Below are positions 1 through 8,429 of a DNA stretch of 64,000 bases, piece by piece; position 1 is the first letter of the stretch, and each line of letters starts with the position of its first letter. The DNA lies in contig NZ_PJJP01000038.1 in NCBI RefSeq assembly GCF_002929555.1, forward strand, positions 69,409 through 133,408, given 5' to 3'. A program made the position numbers and the translations under genes. A model generated the notes under the pieces. That model made no database searches. It worked only from the letters and a program-made list of their open reading frames with translations, and was not told the origin of the DNA. The DNA is from Cryobacterium sp. N22. GTDB taxonomy: Bacteria > Actinomycetota > Actinomycetes > Actinomycetales > Microbacteriaceae.

Positions 1-526
1 GCTCGGCGGGTTCTGTCGCGGTTGGGGCGGGCGCGGCGGCGGCATCCGTGAACTGCATTTCGGCGGGCGGAATGGGCAGGCGCATCACGATCGCATCCAC
101 GTTGTCTGGTTGGTAGTAGCCCCGGCGCACGCCGAGGTCTTCGAAGCCGAGCGAGCGGTACAAGTGCTGGGCGCCGGGGTTGTCGGCGCGCACCTCGAGG
201 AAGGTCTCGCGGGCGCCGCGCTTGCGGGCCTCGGTGATCAGGCTGAGCATGAGCACCCGGCCGAGCCCGCGGCCGCGAGCCTCCTCGGCGACGGCGATGG
301 TCTGGATGTCGCTCTCGGGCGACCGCAACGCCGCCTGCAGCCCGGCGTACGCGACGATGTGCTCCGGGGAGTCCGGTGGGAAGGCGACCAGGTAGTAGCA
401 GCCGGGGTCGGCGACGTCGCGGGCCATCATCTCGGTGGACCAAGCGTCGTTTTCGAAGATGTGCGTCTCCAGGGCCATGATCGCCTCGACGTCGGCGGGC
501 CTGGCGCGGCGCAGCTGCCAGGTCAT
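1..526 (-). CDS. rimI: RimI-type ribosomal protein alanine N-acetyltransferase, 3' end outside window
   Basis: GNAT-fold acetyltransferase expected to acetylate the N-terminal alanine of ribosomal protein S18. Translation from the ATG at 526 begins MTWQLRRARPADVEAIMALE and carries the acetyl-CoA loop EEARGRGLGRVLM and the family signature FLEVRADNPGAQHLYRSLGF. Its ATG shares one base with the tsaB stop (TGATG), so the two are probably translationally coupled; tsaB-rimI is a conserved pair. The GNAT core ends near residue 154 (MRLPIPP), yet an Ala/Pro/Thr-rich tail (DAAAAPAPTATEPAE) continues to the window edge without a stop, so the C terminus is not seen. Confidence 0.9.
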   Translation of the reverse strand, partial: MTWQLRRARPADVEAIMALETHIFENDAWSTEMMARDVADPGCYYLVAFPPDSPEHIVAYAGLQAALRSPESDIQTIAVAEEARGRGLGRVLMLSLITEARKRGARETFLEVRADNPGAQHLYRSLGFEDLGVRRGYYQPDNVDAIVMRLPIPPAEMQFTDAAAAPAPTATEPAE

Positions 527-1161
527 CAGCTCACCCGCTTGGGGCCGTTTTTGGACACCGTCACGTCGGGTGAGCGCAGGTAGAGCGCCTCGTCGGGGGC
601 GAACGAGTGCCCGGCGGCGAAGGCGAGCTCGGCGACCATCCCCAGGTCGCCGGCCGAGATGGTGGCGGCGTCGAGGCGGGGCAGGCCGGCGTGCACGAAG
701 TCGGCCTCGAGCAGCTCGGCCGGTTTGGCCAGGGTCGGGTCGCCGATGCGCACCGGCAGGTGCTGGGCATCCGCCCCGCTGTATGCGGACCAGTAGACCT
801 CGCGGCGGCGGGCGTCGGTGACCACGAGCAGTGGGCCGGTGTGGCCGGTGCGGTAGGCGCCGTAGGCGATGGCGTCGTGGCTGACGACGGGAACGAGGGG
901 TCGGTCGATGCCGAGGGCGAAGACCCGGGCGGCGGCGATGCCGACGCGGAGGCCGGTGAACGGGCCTGGGCCCATGCCGCCGACGACGCCGGAGAGCGCC
1001 GAGACGGGGATGGCGGCCTCGGTCAGGCACTCCTGGATGAGGCGGCCGATTACCTCGGCATGGCGCATGGTGTCGGGGACGCCGCGTTCGGCGAGTACGC
1101 CGTGGGTCAGGTCGACGACGGCGACGCTGGTGCCGGCGGAGGTATCGATGGCGAGGAGCAC
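526..1161 (-). CDS. tsaB: tRNA threonylcarbamoyladenosine biosynthesis protein TsaB
   Basis: Inactive ASKHA-fold partner of TsaD, needed with TsaE for threonylcarbamoyl transfer to A37 of ANN-decoding tRNAs (t6A). The 211-residue product starts MLLAIDTSAGTSVAVVDL, the sugar-kinase-like N-terminal motif, and has GGMGPGPFTGLRVGIAAARV, typical of TsaB. Its length fits the family. It lies between the TauE-family gene and rimI; the gene before it ends 180 bp upstream and that gap holds a palindromic repeat (1229-1293), so it may have its own promoter. Confidence 0.95.
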   Translation of the reverse strand: MLLAIDTSAGTSVAVVDLTHGVLAERGVPDTMRHAEVIGRLIQECLTEAAIPVSALSGVVGGMGPGPFTGLRVGIAAARVFALGIDRPLVPVVSHDAIAYGAYRTGHTGPLLVVTDARRREVYWSAYSGADAQHLPVRIGDPTLAKPAELLEADFVHAGLPRLDAATISAGDLGMVAELAFAAGHSFAPDEALYLRSPDVTVSKNGPKRVS

Positions 1162-1228
1162 CCGTCCAGCCTATGCGGCCCCGGCGCCTCCGCCCGCCGG
1201 GCGCCTCGCCGGCTCGCGGTTCACCCGT

Positions 1229-1293
1229 ACTGGTCCCGGTGCGGACATTTGGTCCCGGCACACCGGGTGCACATGTCCGTACCGGGACCAGTT
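1229..1293. repeat. Palindromic dispersed element, copy A
   Basis: A 65-bp imperfect palindrome. The 20-bp arms ACTGGTCCCGGTGCGGACAT and ATGTCCGTACCGGGACCAGT pair with one mismatch, around the core GGTCCCGGCACACCGGGTGC, which can itself fold as CCCGG-CACA-CCGGG. The same core is found unchanged at 7131-7196 and 26660-26725, with different but still pairing arms. It sits between the tauE-like stop and the tsaB start. Confidence 0.9.
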
Positions 1294-1340
1294 CGCTTCG
1301 GGCGGGCCGGACCGGGCGGGGGCGACCGGGCGGGGGCGCG

Positions 1341-2129
1341 TTAGGGGCGCTTGGTGCGGATGGCCTTCACGGTGAGCTGCGCGGCGGCGAGCAGCAGCAG
1401 CACGGCGAACAGGATGCTGGAGAGCCGCGGCGGGATCAGCAGGGCTAGCGCCACCCCGGGCACGGCCGCGATGGTGGCGGCCACGCCCACCACGAGGCCG
1501 GCCGGCAGGTCCACGAGCCGGGCGCGGGTGTTCGCGACGGTGCCGACGATGCTCGTGGGCACCAACACCAGCAGCGAGGTGCCCTTGGCGATGAGGTCGC
1601 TCACGCCGAACACCGCCACGAGGGCCGGCACCGCGATCACTCCCCCGCCGATGCCGAATAGGCCCGAGGCGATGCCCATCGCCAGGCCCAGAGCGAGGTA
1701 GCCGAGCACCACGATCCAGTTCAGCTCGAGGGCGCTGCCGCGTTCGGGTTCCACCAGCACCATGCGCACGGCCACCAGGATCAGCAACGCAATGAACAAC
1801 CAGCGCAGCCAGAACAGCGGGATGCGCCGCAACAGGTTGGTGCCGATCACCGAGCCCACCACCGCCCCGGCCGCGATGATGGCGCCGGCGACGAGGTCGA
1901 TGTGACCGTTGACGAGGTAGGTGAGCGACCCCACGATGGAGGTGGGCACGATCGCCGCGAGCGATGTCGCGGCGGCGCGACGCTGGTCCATCCGCACCAG
2001 CGAGATGAGCAGGGGCACCATCACGATGCCGCCGCCGACCCCGAACACTCCGGAGAGCAGTCCGCCGATGAGGCCGGTGAAGACCAGGGCTATCCAGTAC
2101 CAGGCGCCCGTCGGGCGGGCGGCGGTCAT
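1341..2129 (-). CDS. TauE/SafE-family membrane permease
   Basis: Predicted anion exporter of the TauE/SafE (DUF81) family, members of which move sulfite, sulfoacetate or related organosulfur anions. About eight hydrophobic segments are visible, with the repeated signature GLLSGVFGVGGGIVMVPLL near the N terminus and GIASGLFGIGGGVIAVPALV in the second half. I start it at the ATG at 2129 because this overlaps the tsaE stop as ATGA; an ATG six codons upstream (2147) is possible. Its substrate cannot be told from sequence. A permease coupled to tsaE is an unexpected member of a tRNA-modification operon. Confidence 0.88.
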   Translation of the reverse strand: MTAARPTGAWYWIALVFTGLIGGLLSGVFGVGGGIVMVPLLISLVRMDQRRAAATSLAAIVPTSIVGSLTYLVNGHIDLVAGAIIAAGAVVGSVIGTNLLRRIPLFWLRWLFIALLILVAVRMVLVEPERGSALELNWIVVLGYLALGLAMGIASGLFGIGGGVIAVPALVAVFGVSDLIAKGTSLLVLVPTSIVGTVANTRARLVDLPAGLVVGVAATIAAVPGVALALLIPPRLSSILFAVLLLLAAAQLTVKAIRTKRP

Positions 2130-2623
2130 GCGAGGCCGTCCTGCCATCGCGGCCCGTGGCCGGTCACGGTGACGGTGCGCGGTTCGGGCAGGTCCAGGGC
2201 GACGGTGTCGTCAGTGTCGGCGCCAAACGACGCCTGGGAGGCGCCGAGCGGACGCTCGATCTCCACGTCCAGCCACGATTCGGTGATCCCCTCGAGCAGG
2301 CCGCGGCCCCACTCCACCACCACGATCGAGCGGGCGAAGTCGATGTCGAGGTCGTCGAGCTCCATCGCGCTGCTCAGCCTGTAGGCATCCACGTGCACCA
2401 GCGGCGGTCCGCCGATCGTGCTCGGATGCGTGCGGGCGAGCACGAAGGTGGGGCTGGTGACCGCGCCGCGCACCCGCAAGCCCTCGCCGAGGCCGCGGGT
2501 GAAGGTGGTCTTGCCGGCGCCGAGCGGGCCGGTGAGCACCATCAGGTCGCCGGCGCGCAGCAGCCCGGCCAGTTCCAGGCCGAACGCGTGCATCGTTTCG
2601 GGGTCGGCGATGGTGCGGCGCAT
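2126..2623 (-). CDS. tsaE: tRNA threonylcarbamoyladenosine biosynthesis ATPase TsaE
   Basis: P-loop ATPase that drives turnover of the TsaB-TsaD complex in t6A synthesis. The Walker A motif GPLGAGKTT lies near residues 32-40, followed by TSPTFVLAR and the VHVDAYRL and VVVEWGRG segments characteristic of TsaE. I use the ATG at 2623, four bases after the alr stop; an in-frame GTG at 2659 would add 12 residues and overlap alr. The gene is between alr and the TauE-family gene, which it overlaps by four bases. Confidence 0.93.
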   Translation of the reverse strand: MRRTIADPETMHAFGLELAGLLRAGDLMVLTGPLGAGKTTFTRGLGEGLRVRGAVTSPTFVLARTHPSTIGGPPLVHVDAYRLSSAMELDDLDIDFARSIVVVEWGRGLLEGITESWLDVEIERPLGASQASFGADTDDTVALDLPEPRTVTVTGHGPRWQDGLA

Positions 2624-2627
2624 CGGG

Positions 2628-3785
2628 TTACGGCCTCGGGGTTTCGGCGGTGTCGACACCGGTCAGGGACCCAGGTCCGACATACCGGCGGGGCACCCTG
2701 GCGCCCACCCGGGTGACGATGTCGTAGTTGATGGTTCCCGCGGCGGCGCCCCACTCGGCGGCGGTGGGCACCCCGGCCGCGGCGTCGCCGAACAGCACCA
2801 CGACGTCGCCGACGGCGACGGGGTCCGCGCCAACGTCAACGAGGAACTGGTCCATCGCGACACGCCCCACCACGGGGTACTGGGTGCCGTTGATGGCCAC
2901 CCTGGCGGCGTTCATGGCCTGCCGGGGCACCCCGTCGGCGTAGCCCAGCGGCACCAGGGCGAGGGTGGTGTCCGCGGCGGCGCGCCACAGGAAGTCGTAG
3001 GAGACGCCCTCGCCTGCGGCGACCCGGCGCACGGCAGCGACCCGGCCGCGCAGGGTCATGGCCGCGGTGAGGCCGAGGTCGGCGGCATCCGCGTCGGCGA
3101 ACGGGGACTGCCCGTAGATGCCGATACCCAGCCGCACCATCGAGTAGCGCGCGGCGGGCAGGCGCAGGGCGGCGGCCGTTGAGGCCAGGTGGGCGAGGTC
3201 GATGGTGAGTCCGGCGGCGGTGGCGGCCTCCAGGCCGCGGCCGAAGCTGGCGATGGCGGCGAGGTCGTCGCCGGGCGAGGTGTTGGCCAGGTGGCTGAAC
3301 AGGCCGCGCACCCGCAGCCGGTCGACCCGCTCGAACGCGGCGGCCAGGCCCAGCACCTCGGCCCAGTCCGATTCGTCGACGCCGTTGCGGTTGAGGCCGG
3401 TCTCGAGTTTGATCTGCACGGATGCGGGCCGGCCCAGCGTGGTGGCGGCCGCCGCGACCTGGCGCACCTGCAGCGCCGACGAGAGTCCGAGGTCGATATC
3501 GGCGCTGATGGCGGCGGCGAAGTCGGAGTCCGGGCCGTGCAGCCAGGCCAGCAGCGGCGCGTCGATGCCGGCGGCGCGCAGGGCGAGGGCCTCGTCGATG
3601 TCGGCGACGCCGAGCCAGTCCGCGCCGCCGGCGAGGGCGGCGCGGGCCACCGGAACGGCGCCGTGGCCGTAGCCGTTGGCCTTGACCACGGCCATGGTGT
3701 GCCGGGTGCCGATCAGGCTGCGCAGGTGTTCCACGTTGGCCTGCACCGCGCCGAGGTCGATGACGGCCTCACGGAAGTCGGTCAT
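2628..3785 (-). CDS. alr: Alanine racemase
   Basis: PLP-dependent enzyme making D-alanine for peptidoglycan. The 385-residue product has the PLP lysine motif AVVKANGYGHG (Lys35), the phosphate-binding RLGIGIYG region and the second catalytic base in GEGVSYDFLW (Tyr263), so both catalytic residues are present. Length is normal. Its ATG overlaps the acpS stop by four bases (ATGA). Together with glmS, acpS and the tsa genes it forms a housekeeping envelope and tRNA-modification run on the minus strand. Confidence 0.97.
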   Translation of the reverse strand: MTDFREAVIDLGAVQANVEHLRSLIGTRHTMAVVKANGYGHGAVPVARAALAGGADWLGVADIDEALALRAAGIDAPLLAWLHGPDSDFAAAISADIDLGLSSALQVRQVAAAATTLGRPASVQIKLETGLNRNGVDESDWAEVLGLAAAFERVDRLRVRGLFSHLANTSPGDDLAAIASFGRGLEAATAAGLTIDLAHLASTAAALRLPAARYSMVRLGIGIYGQSPFADADAADLGLTAAMTLRGRVAAVRRVAAGEGVSYDFLWRAAADTTLALVPLGYADGVPRQAMNAARVAINGTQYPVVGRVAMDQFLVDVGADPVAVGDVVVLFGDAAAGVPTAAEWGAAAGTINYDIVTRVGARVPRRYVGPGSLTGVDTAETPRP

Positions 3786-4138
3786 GAGTCGCCCTCCAGG
3801 ACCACGAACGCGCAGGCCACCCCGGCGTCGTGGGTCAGGCTCAGGTGCGCGCTCGTTATGCCTCGGGCGGCGAACGCGGACTGCACGGCCCCGGTCAGCG
3901 CGAAGGACGGGTTGCCGTGCGGGTCCGAGACCACTTCCATCTCCTGCCAGCTGGCTCCCACACTGTCGCCGAGGGCCTTGATCAGGGCCTCCTTGGCGGC
4001 GAACCTGGCCGCCAGCGAGTGCGTCGGCAGGGTGCGCTCGGCCGGCGCGAACAGCCGCGGCACCAGCCCGGGCGTGCGGGCCACCTGCCTGTCGAAGCGT
4101 GCCAGGTCGACGATGTCGACGCCGATGCCCTTGATCAT
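3782..4138 (-). CDS. acpS: Holo-[acyl-carrier-protein] synthase
   Basis: Transfers 4'-phosphopantetheine from coenzyme A to acyl carrier protein. At 118 residues it matches the AcpS type. The magnesium-binding motif GVDIVDLARF (Asp8) and the second motif RFAAKEALIKAL (Glu) are present. It overlaps alr by four bases and lies 108 bp downstream of glmS, across a spacer with a nested stem-loop. The close position of coaA, a coenzyme A biosynthesis gene on the opposite strand, is of metabolic interest. Confidence 0.95.
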   Translation of the reverse strand: MIKGIGVDIVDLARFDRQVARTPGLVPRLFAPAERTLPTHSLAARFAAKEALIKALGDSVGASWQEMEVVSDPHGNPSFALTGAVQSAFAARGITSAHLSLTHDAGVACAFVVLEGDS

Positions 4139-4173
4139 GGTCTGCTCAATCCCTGTGTGCTGTTCCCAGCGAA

Positions 4174-4226
4174 ATGCCCAGGACCCGGTGCCATCGCGAG
4201 GCGATGACGTGGCGAGCCCTGGGCAT
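4174..4226 (-). terminator. Nested stem-loop between glmS and acpS, possible terminator or attenuator
   Basis: Outer arms ATGCCCAGG (4174-4182) and CCTGGGCAT (4218-4226) are perfect complements and enclose an inner perfect hairpin CATCGC-GAG-GCGATG (4192-4206). There is no long U tract on either side, so rho-independent termination is uncertain. It could instead be a processing or attenuation structure that separates glmS from the acpS-alr genes. Confidence 0.5.
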
Positions 4227-4246
4227 CCGTGGCCTGTTCTACTGGC

Positions 4247-6097
4247 CTATTCGACCGTGACTGACTTCGCCAGGTTGCGCGGCTGGTCGACGTCGAGGCC
4301 CTTGGCGGTGGCCAGCTCGATGGCGAACATCTGCAGCGGCACCACGGCAAGCAGCGGCTCGAACAGGGGGCCGGCGAGCGGGATGTGGAACACGGTGTCC
4401 GCGAACGGCAGCACCGCGGCGTCACCCTGTTCGGCGATCGCGATGATCCGTGCGCCGCGGGCGCGGATCTCCTGGATGTTGGAGACCACCTTGGGGTGCA
4501 GGTGCGCGGAACCGCGCGGGCTCGGCACCACGACGAAGACCGGCTGGCCGGGTTCGATCAGCGCGATCGGGCCGTGCTTGAGCTCGCCGGCGGCGAAACC
4601 CTCGGCGTGGATGTAGGCGAGCTCCTTGAGCTTGAGCGCACCCTCGAGCGCGATCGGGAAGCCCACGTGGCGGCCGAGGAAGAGCACGGCGCGCGAGTCG
4701 GTCATCCACACCGCGAGCTGACGCACGGCATTCTCCTGCAGCAGGGTGGTGGCGATCTTCTCCGGGATGGCCTGCAGCTCGCGAACCTGCTCGGCCAGCT
4801 CCTCCGGAGACAGGGTGTTGCGCACCCGCGCCAGGTGCAGGGCGAAGAGGTAGAGCGCGGCGATCTGGCCGGTGAACCCCTTCGTCGATGCGACGGCGAC
4901 CTCGGGGCCGGCGTGCGTGTAGATCACGGCGTCGGACTCGCGGGGAATGGTGGCACCCTGGGTGTTGCAGATCGAGATGGCCTTGGCGCCGGCCTCGCGG
5001 GCGTACTTCACGGCCATCAGGGTGTCCATGGTTTCGCCGGACTGGCTGATCGAGATCACCAGGGTGTCCGGGGTGAGCACCGGGTCGCGGTAACGGAACT
5101 CGTGGCTGAGTTCGACGTCCACCGGCACCTGCGCCCACTTCTCGATGGCGTACTTGGCGGTCTGGCCGGCGTACGCGGCGGTGCCGCAGGCCACGATCAC
5201 GATGCGGCGGATGCCGGCGAGCACGTCGTCGCCGAAGGCCTCGAGCTCAGGCACCACGGCCTGGCCGTCGTGGATGCGGCCGCGCAGGGTGTTGGTGACG
5301 GCATCCGGCTGCTCGGAGATCTCCTTGGCCATGAAGCTGGACCAGCCGCCCTTGTCGCTGGCGGAGGCATCCCAGGCGATGTCGAATTCTTCGACCTCGA
5401 CGGGGGCGCCGAAGAAGTCGGTGACGGTGACGAGGTCGGGGGTGATGGTCACGATCTGGTCCTGGCCGATCGCGACGGCACGGCGGGTGTACTCCACGAA
5501 CGCGGCGACGTCGGAGCCGAGGAAGTTCTCGCCGTCGCCCAGGCCGATCACCAGCGGCGAGTTGCGGCGGGCGCCGACGACGACGCCGGGCTGGTCCTGG
5601 TGCACGGCCAGCAGCGTGAAGGCGCCGTCCAGGCGCGCGACGACGGTGCGGAACGCTTCGCCCAGGTCGCCGACGCGCTGGTATTCGCGGCCGAGCAGCA
5701 CGGCGGCCACCTCGGTGTCGGTTTCGCTCTCGAAGGCGTAACCCTCGGCGAGGAGTTCGTCCTTGAGCGGCGAGAAGTTCTCGATGATGCCGTTGTGGAT
5801 GAGGGCGAGCTTGCCGTCGTCACCCAGGTGCGGGTGCGCGTTCTCGTCGGTCGGACCACCGTGGGTGGCCCACCGGGTGTGCCCGATGCCGGTACGCCCG
5901 TTGTTGATCGGGTGAGTCTTGAGCTCGGCGGCGAGCACCGCGAGCTTGCCGGCGCGCTTGGCTGTGTTGAGCACACCGGCGTCGTCGATCACCGCGATTC
6001 CCGCGGAGTCATACCCCCGATACTCGAGTCGACGGAGACCTCCCATGAGGACCTCGACGCTTTTATTGTCTCCGACATATCCTACGATTCCGCACAT
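4247..6097 (-). CDS. glmS: Glutamine-fructose-6-phosphate aminotransferase (isomerizing)
   Basis: Makes glucosamine-6-phosphate, the first committed step to UDP-GlcNAc. The 616-residue product starts [20 protein letters not shown], with catalytic Cys2. Residues up to about 240 form the class II glutamine amidotransferase domain ([19 protein letters not shown]). Two SIS sugar-isomerase domains follow ([31 protein letters not shown]), and the protein ends with the family's [13 protein letters not shown]. An open frame continues upstream but is antisense to coaA. The start at 6097 is fixed by the Cys2 motif. A -10 like TAAAAT lies exactly seven bases before it, suggesting a leaderless mRNA. Confidence 0.97.
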   Translation of the reverse strand: MCGIVGYVGDNKSVEVLMGGLRRLEYRGYDSAGIAVIDDAGVLNTAKRAGKLAVLAAELKTHPINNGRTGIGHTRWATHGGPTDENAHPHLGDDGKLALIHNGIIENFSPLKDELLAEGYAFESETDTEVAAVLLGREYQRVGDLGEAFRTVVARLDGAFTLLAVHQDQPGVVVGARRNSPLVIGLGDGENFLGSDVAAFVEYTRRAVAIGQDQIVTITPDLVTVTDFFGAPVEVEEFDIAWDASASDKGGWSSFMAKEISEQPDAVTNTLRGRIHDGQAVVPELEAFGDDVLAGIRRIVIVACGTAAYAGQTAKYAIEKWAQVPVDVELSHEFRYRDPVLTPDTLVISISQSGETMDTLMAVKYAREAGAKAISICNTQGATIPRESDAVIYTHAGPEVAVASTKGFTGQIAALYLFALHLARVRNTLSPEELAEQVRELQAIPEKIATTLLQENAVRQLAVWMTDSRAVLFLGRHVGFPIALEGALKLKELAYIHAEGFAAGELKHGPIALIEPGQPVFVVVPSPRGSAHLHPKVVSNIQEIRARGARIIAIAEQGDAAVLPFADTVFHIPLAGPLFEPLLAVVPLQMFAIELATAKGLDVDQPRNLAKSVTVE

Positions 6098-6104
6098 GGC
6101 CCTG

Positions 6105-6110
6105 ATTTTA
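6105..6110 (-). promoter_or_regulatory. Putative -10 element of a leaderless glmS promoter
   Basis: On the minus strand TAAAAT is followed by seven bases and then the glmS ATG. That spacing would put the transcription start at the first base of the start codon, as seen for leaderless actinobacterial mRNAs. No convincing -35 hexamer is seen 16-19 bp upstream, so this rests on the -10 and spacing only. Confidence 0.45.
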
Positions 6111-6117
6111 GTCGCAC

Positions 6118-6123
6118 TATGCT
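6118..6123 (+). promoter_or_regulatory. Putative -10 element of a leaderless coaA promoter
   Basis: TATGCT is followed by seven bases and the ATG at 6131, the same geometry as the opposing glmS -10 only seven base pairs away. The two promoters would face away from each other and overlap almost completely. It also supports 6131 rather than 6119 as the coaA start, since the ATG at 6119 is inside the hexamer. Confidence 0.45.
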
Positions 6124-6130
6124 TGTCTGG

Positions 6131-7087
6131 ATGTCCGAGCCGGTGGTGAGCCCCAGTAATAACGGTCACAGCACCCCCTTTGTGGAGCTCGACCGTGCTG
6201 TGTGGGCATCCCTCGCACCCTCGACGCGGCTGCCGTTGCGGGAGACCGAGGTCGTGCAGCTGCGCGGCCTGGGTGAGCCGCTCGACATCAACGAGGTGTC
6301 GGATGTCTACCTGCCGTTGAGCCGGCTGCTCAACCTCTACGCCGCGGGAGCCCGCAAGCTGCACCGCGACACCAGCGATTTCCTCGGTGAACGCGCCCAG
6401 CGCACCCCGTTCGTGATCGGCGTGGCCGGTTCCGTCGCGGTGGGCAAGTCCACCATCGCCCGGCTGCTGCGGGAGCTCCTGGCCCGCTGGGAAGACACCC
6501 CCCGGGTGGAACTGGTCACCACCGACGGGTTCCTCTTCCCCAACGCCGAACTGGCCCGCCGTGGCCTGATGGAACGCAAGGGCTTCCCGGAGTCGTACGA
6601 CCGGCGCACGCTGCTGCGGTTTGTCAGCGCCATCAAGAGCGGCGCCGCCGAGGTGCGCGCCCCGTTCTACTCGCACCTGAACTACGACATCGTGCCCGAC
6701 GCGCAGGTCGTCGTGCGCCAGCCCGACATACTCATCGTCGAGGGCCTGAACGTGCTGCAACCGCCCGCCCCCGGGCACGGGCTCGCGGTGAGCGACCTGT
6801 TCGACTTCACCATCTACGTGGATGCCCGCACCTCCGACATCTCTCGCTGGTACGAGGAGCGGTTCCTGCGGCTGCAGCGCGGTGCGTTCACGAACCCCAA
6901 GTCGTTCTTCCACAGGTTCGCCTCCCTCAGCGAGGACGAGGCCCGGGCCCGCGCCCGCACCATCTGGGGCAGCATCAACGAGCCCAACCTGCTGCAGAAC
7001 ATCCGCCCCACCCGCTCCCGCGCCACCCTGGTGCTGCGCAAGGACTCCGACCACACCGTCGACAAGGTGCTGCTGCGCAAGGTCTGA
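6131..7087 (+). CDS. coaA: Type I pantothenate kinase
   Basis: Phosphorylates pantothenate, the first step of coenzyme A synthesis. The 318-residue product is close to the usual length of bacterial type I CoaA. It has the P-loop [12 protein letters not shown], the segment [13 protein letters not shown], the family block [13 protein letters not shown] and the C-terminal [19 protein letters not shown]. The frame is open far upstream, but that is antisense to glmS. The start at 6131 is chosen because of an upstream TATGCT at leaderless spacing; ATG 6119 is the alternative. Confidence 0.96.
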   Translation: MSEPVVSPSNNGHSTPFVELDRAVWASLAPSTRLPLRETEVVQLRGLGEPLDINEVSDVYLPLSRLLNLYAAGARKLHRDTSDFLGERAQRTPFVIGVAGSVAVGKSTIARLLRELLARWEDTPRVELVTTDGFLFPNAELARRGLMERKGFPESYDRRTLLRFVSAIKSGAAEVRAPFYSHLNYDIVPDAQVVVRQPDILIVEGLNVLQPPAPGHGLAVSDLFDFTIYVDARTSDISRWYEERFLRLQRGAFTNPKSFFHRFASLSEDEARARARTIWGSINEPNLLQNIRPTRSRATLVLRKDSDHTVDKVLLRKV

Positions 7088-7130
7088 CCCGCGGCTGCTC
7101 GCCCAACCCAGTCCGCTGGCCGCCGTCCGC

Positions 7131-7196
7131 AACTGTGCCCGCTGCGGACAAATGGTCCCGGCACACCGGGTGCACAAGTCCGCAGCGGCACCAGTT
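7131..7196. repeat. Palindromic dispersed element, copy B
   Basis: A 66-bp element with the same invariant 20-bp core as 1229-1293. Its outer arms are AACTGTGCCCGCTGCGGAC and the complement of AACTGGTGCCGCTGCGGAC, pairing at 16 of 19 positions. Arm sequence differs from copy A but pairing is kept. It lies 43 bp after the coaA stop and 76 bp before the GNAT pseudogene. Confidence 0.9.
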
Positions 7197-7272
7197 GCGC
7201 CGCAGCCCGGCCGGTGCGGCGGATGCGGCGGGCGCGGGCAGCGGATGGCGGCGGCTCGGCTACGGTGGAGCG

Positions 7273-7815
7273 ATGGACTTCGAGGTGCGCACCGAGCGGC
7301 TGATCCTGCGGCGCTGGCGCGACACCGACCGCGAACCGTTCGCCCAGCTCAACGCGGATGCCGAGGTGATGCGCTACTTCCCGGCGCCCCTGAGCCACGA
7401 ACAGAGTGATGCCCTGGCGGCCCGGGCCGATGTCATGTTCGACGTGCACGGTTACGGCCTGTGGGCGCTGGAACGTCTGGACACCGGCGAGTTCATCGGC
7501 TTCACCGGTCTCGCGCCGATGCTCGAGGGCGTCTCCGGTTCCGGCGAGGTCGAGGTGGGCTGGCGGCTGGCGCAGTCGGCCTGGGGGCACGGATTCGCCA
7601 CCGAGGCGGCGACGGCGGCCCTGCGGTTCGGCTTCGAGACCCTCGGGCTGGCGGAGGTGAACTCGATCACCGCGGTCGTCAACATCCGCTCGCGGAGCGT
7701 GATGTAACGGCTGGGCCTGCATGTAGCGGGCGAGTTCGATCACCCGAAGCTGCCGGAGGCCTCGCCGCTCCGCCGCCACGTGCGCTACACGATCGGTACG
7801 CCGCTCCCCCGCTGA
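7273..7815 (+). pseudogene. GNAT-family acetyltransferase gene interrupted by one in-frame TAA
   Basis: The frame starts MDFEVRTERLILRRWRDTDR, an N-terminal motif of the RimJ/RimL-like GNAT group, and continues through EVGWRLAQSAWGHGFATEA, the acetyl-CoA loop. It stops at TAA (7705-7707) inside the conserved SRSVMxRLGL block. The same frame then goes on with RLGLHVAGEFDHPKLPEASP and ends at TGA 7815, giving a normal-sized 180-codon gene apart from the stop. One base change (for example GAA or CAA to TAA) would explain it. The truncated 144-residue product would lack the last strand and helix of the fold. A sequencing error is the main alternative. Confidence 0.8.
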
Positions 7816-8429
7816 TCGCGCCCACCCGCTGATCGAGCCCACCCGCTGATCGAGCCTGTCGAGATCCCGCGAACCGATCCGCGCTCGCGAGAACAGGTCA
7901 CCAGGTCTCGACAAGCTCGACCAACGAGACGGTCGCCACCACCCGCTGATCGAGCCTGCCGAGATCCCGCGAACCGATCCGCGCTCGCGAGAACAGGTCA
8001 TCAGGTCTCGACAAGCTCGACCAACGAGGCAGTCGCGCCCACCCGCTGATCGAGCCAGTCGAGATCCCGCGAACCGATCCGCGCTCGCGAGAACAGATCA
8101 CCAGGTCTCGACAAGCTCGACCAACGAGACGGTCACGCCCACCCGCTGATCGAGCCTGTCGAGATCCCGCGAACCGATCCGCGCTCCCGACAACAGGTCA
8201 CCAGGTCTCGACAAGCTCGACCAACGAGACAGTCGCCACCACCCGCCGATCGAGCCTGTCGAGATCCCGCGAACCAATCCGCGCTCGCGACAACAGGTCA
8301 CCAGGACTCGACAAGCTCGACCAACGAGACGGTCGCGCCCACCCGCGCTCGCGAGAACAGGTCACCAGGTCTCGACAAGCTCGACCAACGAGACGGTCGC
8401 CACCACCCGCTGATCGAGCCTGTCGAGAG
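7816..8429. repeat. 100-bp tandem repeat array built on the TCGAG motif
   Basis: Five full units with an exact 100-bp period start at 7846, 7946, 8046, 8146 and 8246. Each has GATCGAGCCTGTCGAGATC, about 45 bp of CG-rich linker, then the near-inverted GGTCTCGACAAGCTCGACC and a short spacer. Fragmentary copies flank them (before 7846 and from 8346 to 8429). Units differ by only a few bases, so amplification is recent or is being homogenised. It fills the convergent space between the GNAT pseudogene and glmM. No credible coding capacity. Confidence 0.93.

Noticed and set aside
4385..6130. N-terminal extension of coaA of nearly 600 residues
   Set aside because: The frame is open upstream but lies antisense to glmS and shows no domain. 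CoaA has normal length from 6131.
6098..7177. N-terminal extension of glmS of 360 residues
   Set aside because: GlmS needs its catalytic cysteine at position 2; the upstream frame is antisense to coaA.
7705..7707. Recoding or readthrough of the in-frame TAA in the GNAT gene
   Set aside because: TAA is not used for selenocysteine or pyrrolysine and there is no recoding structure; a nonsense mutation or error is simpler.
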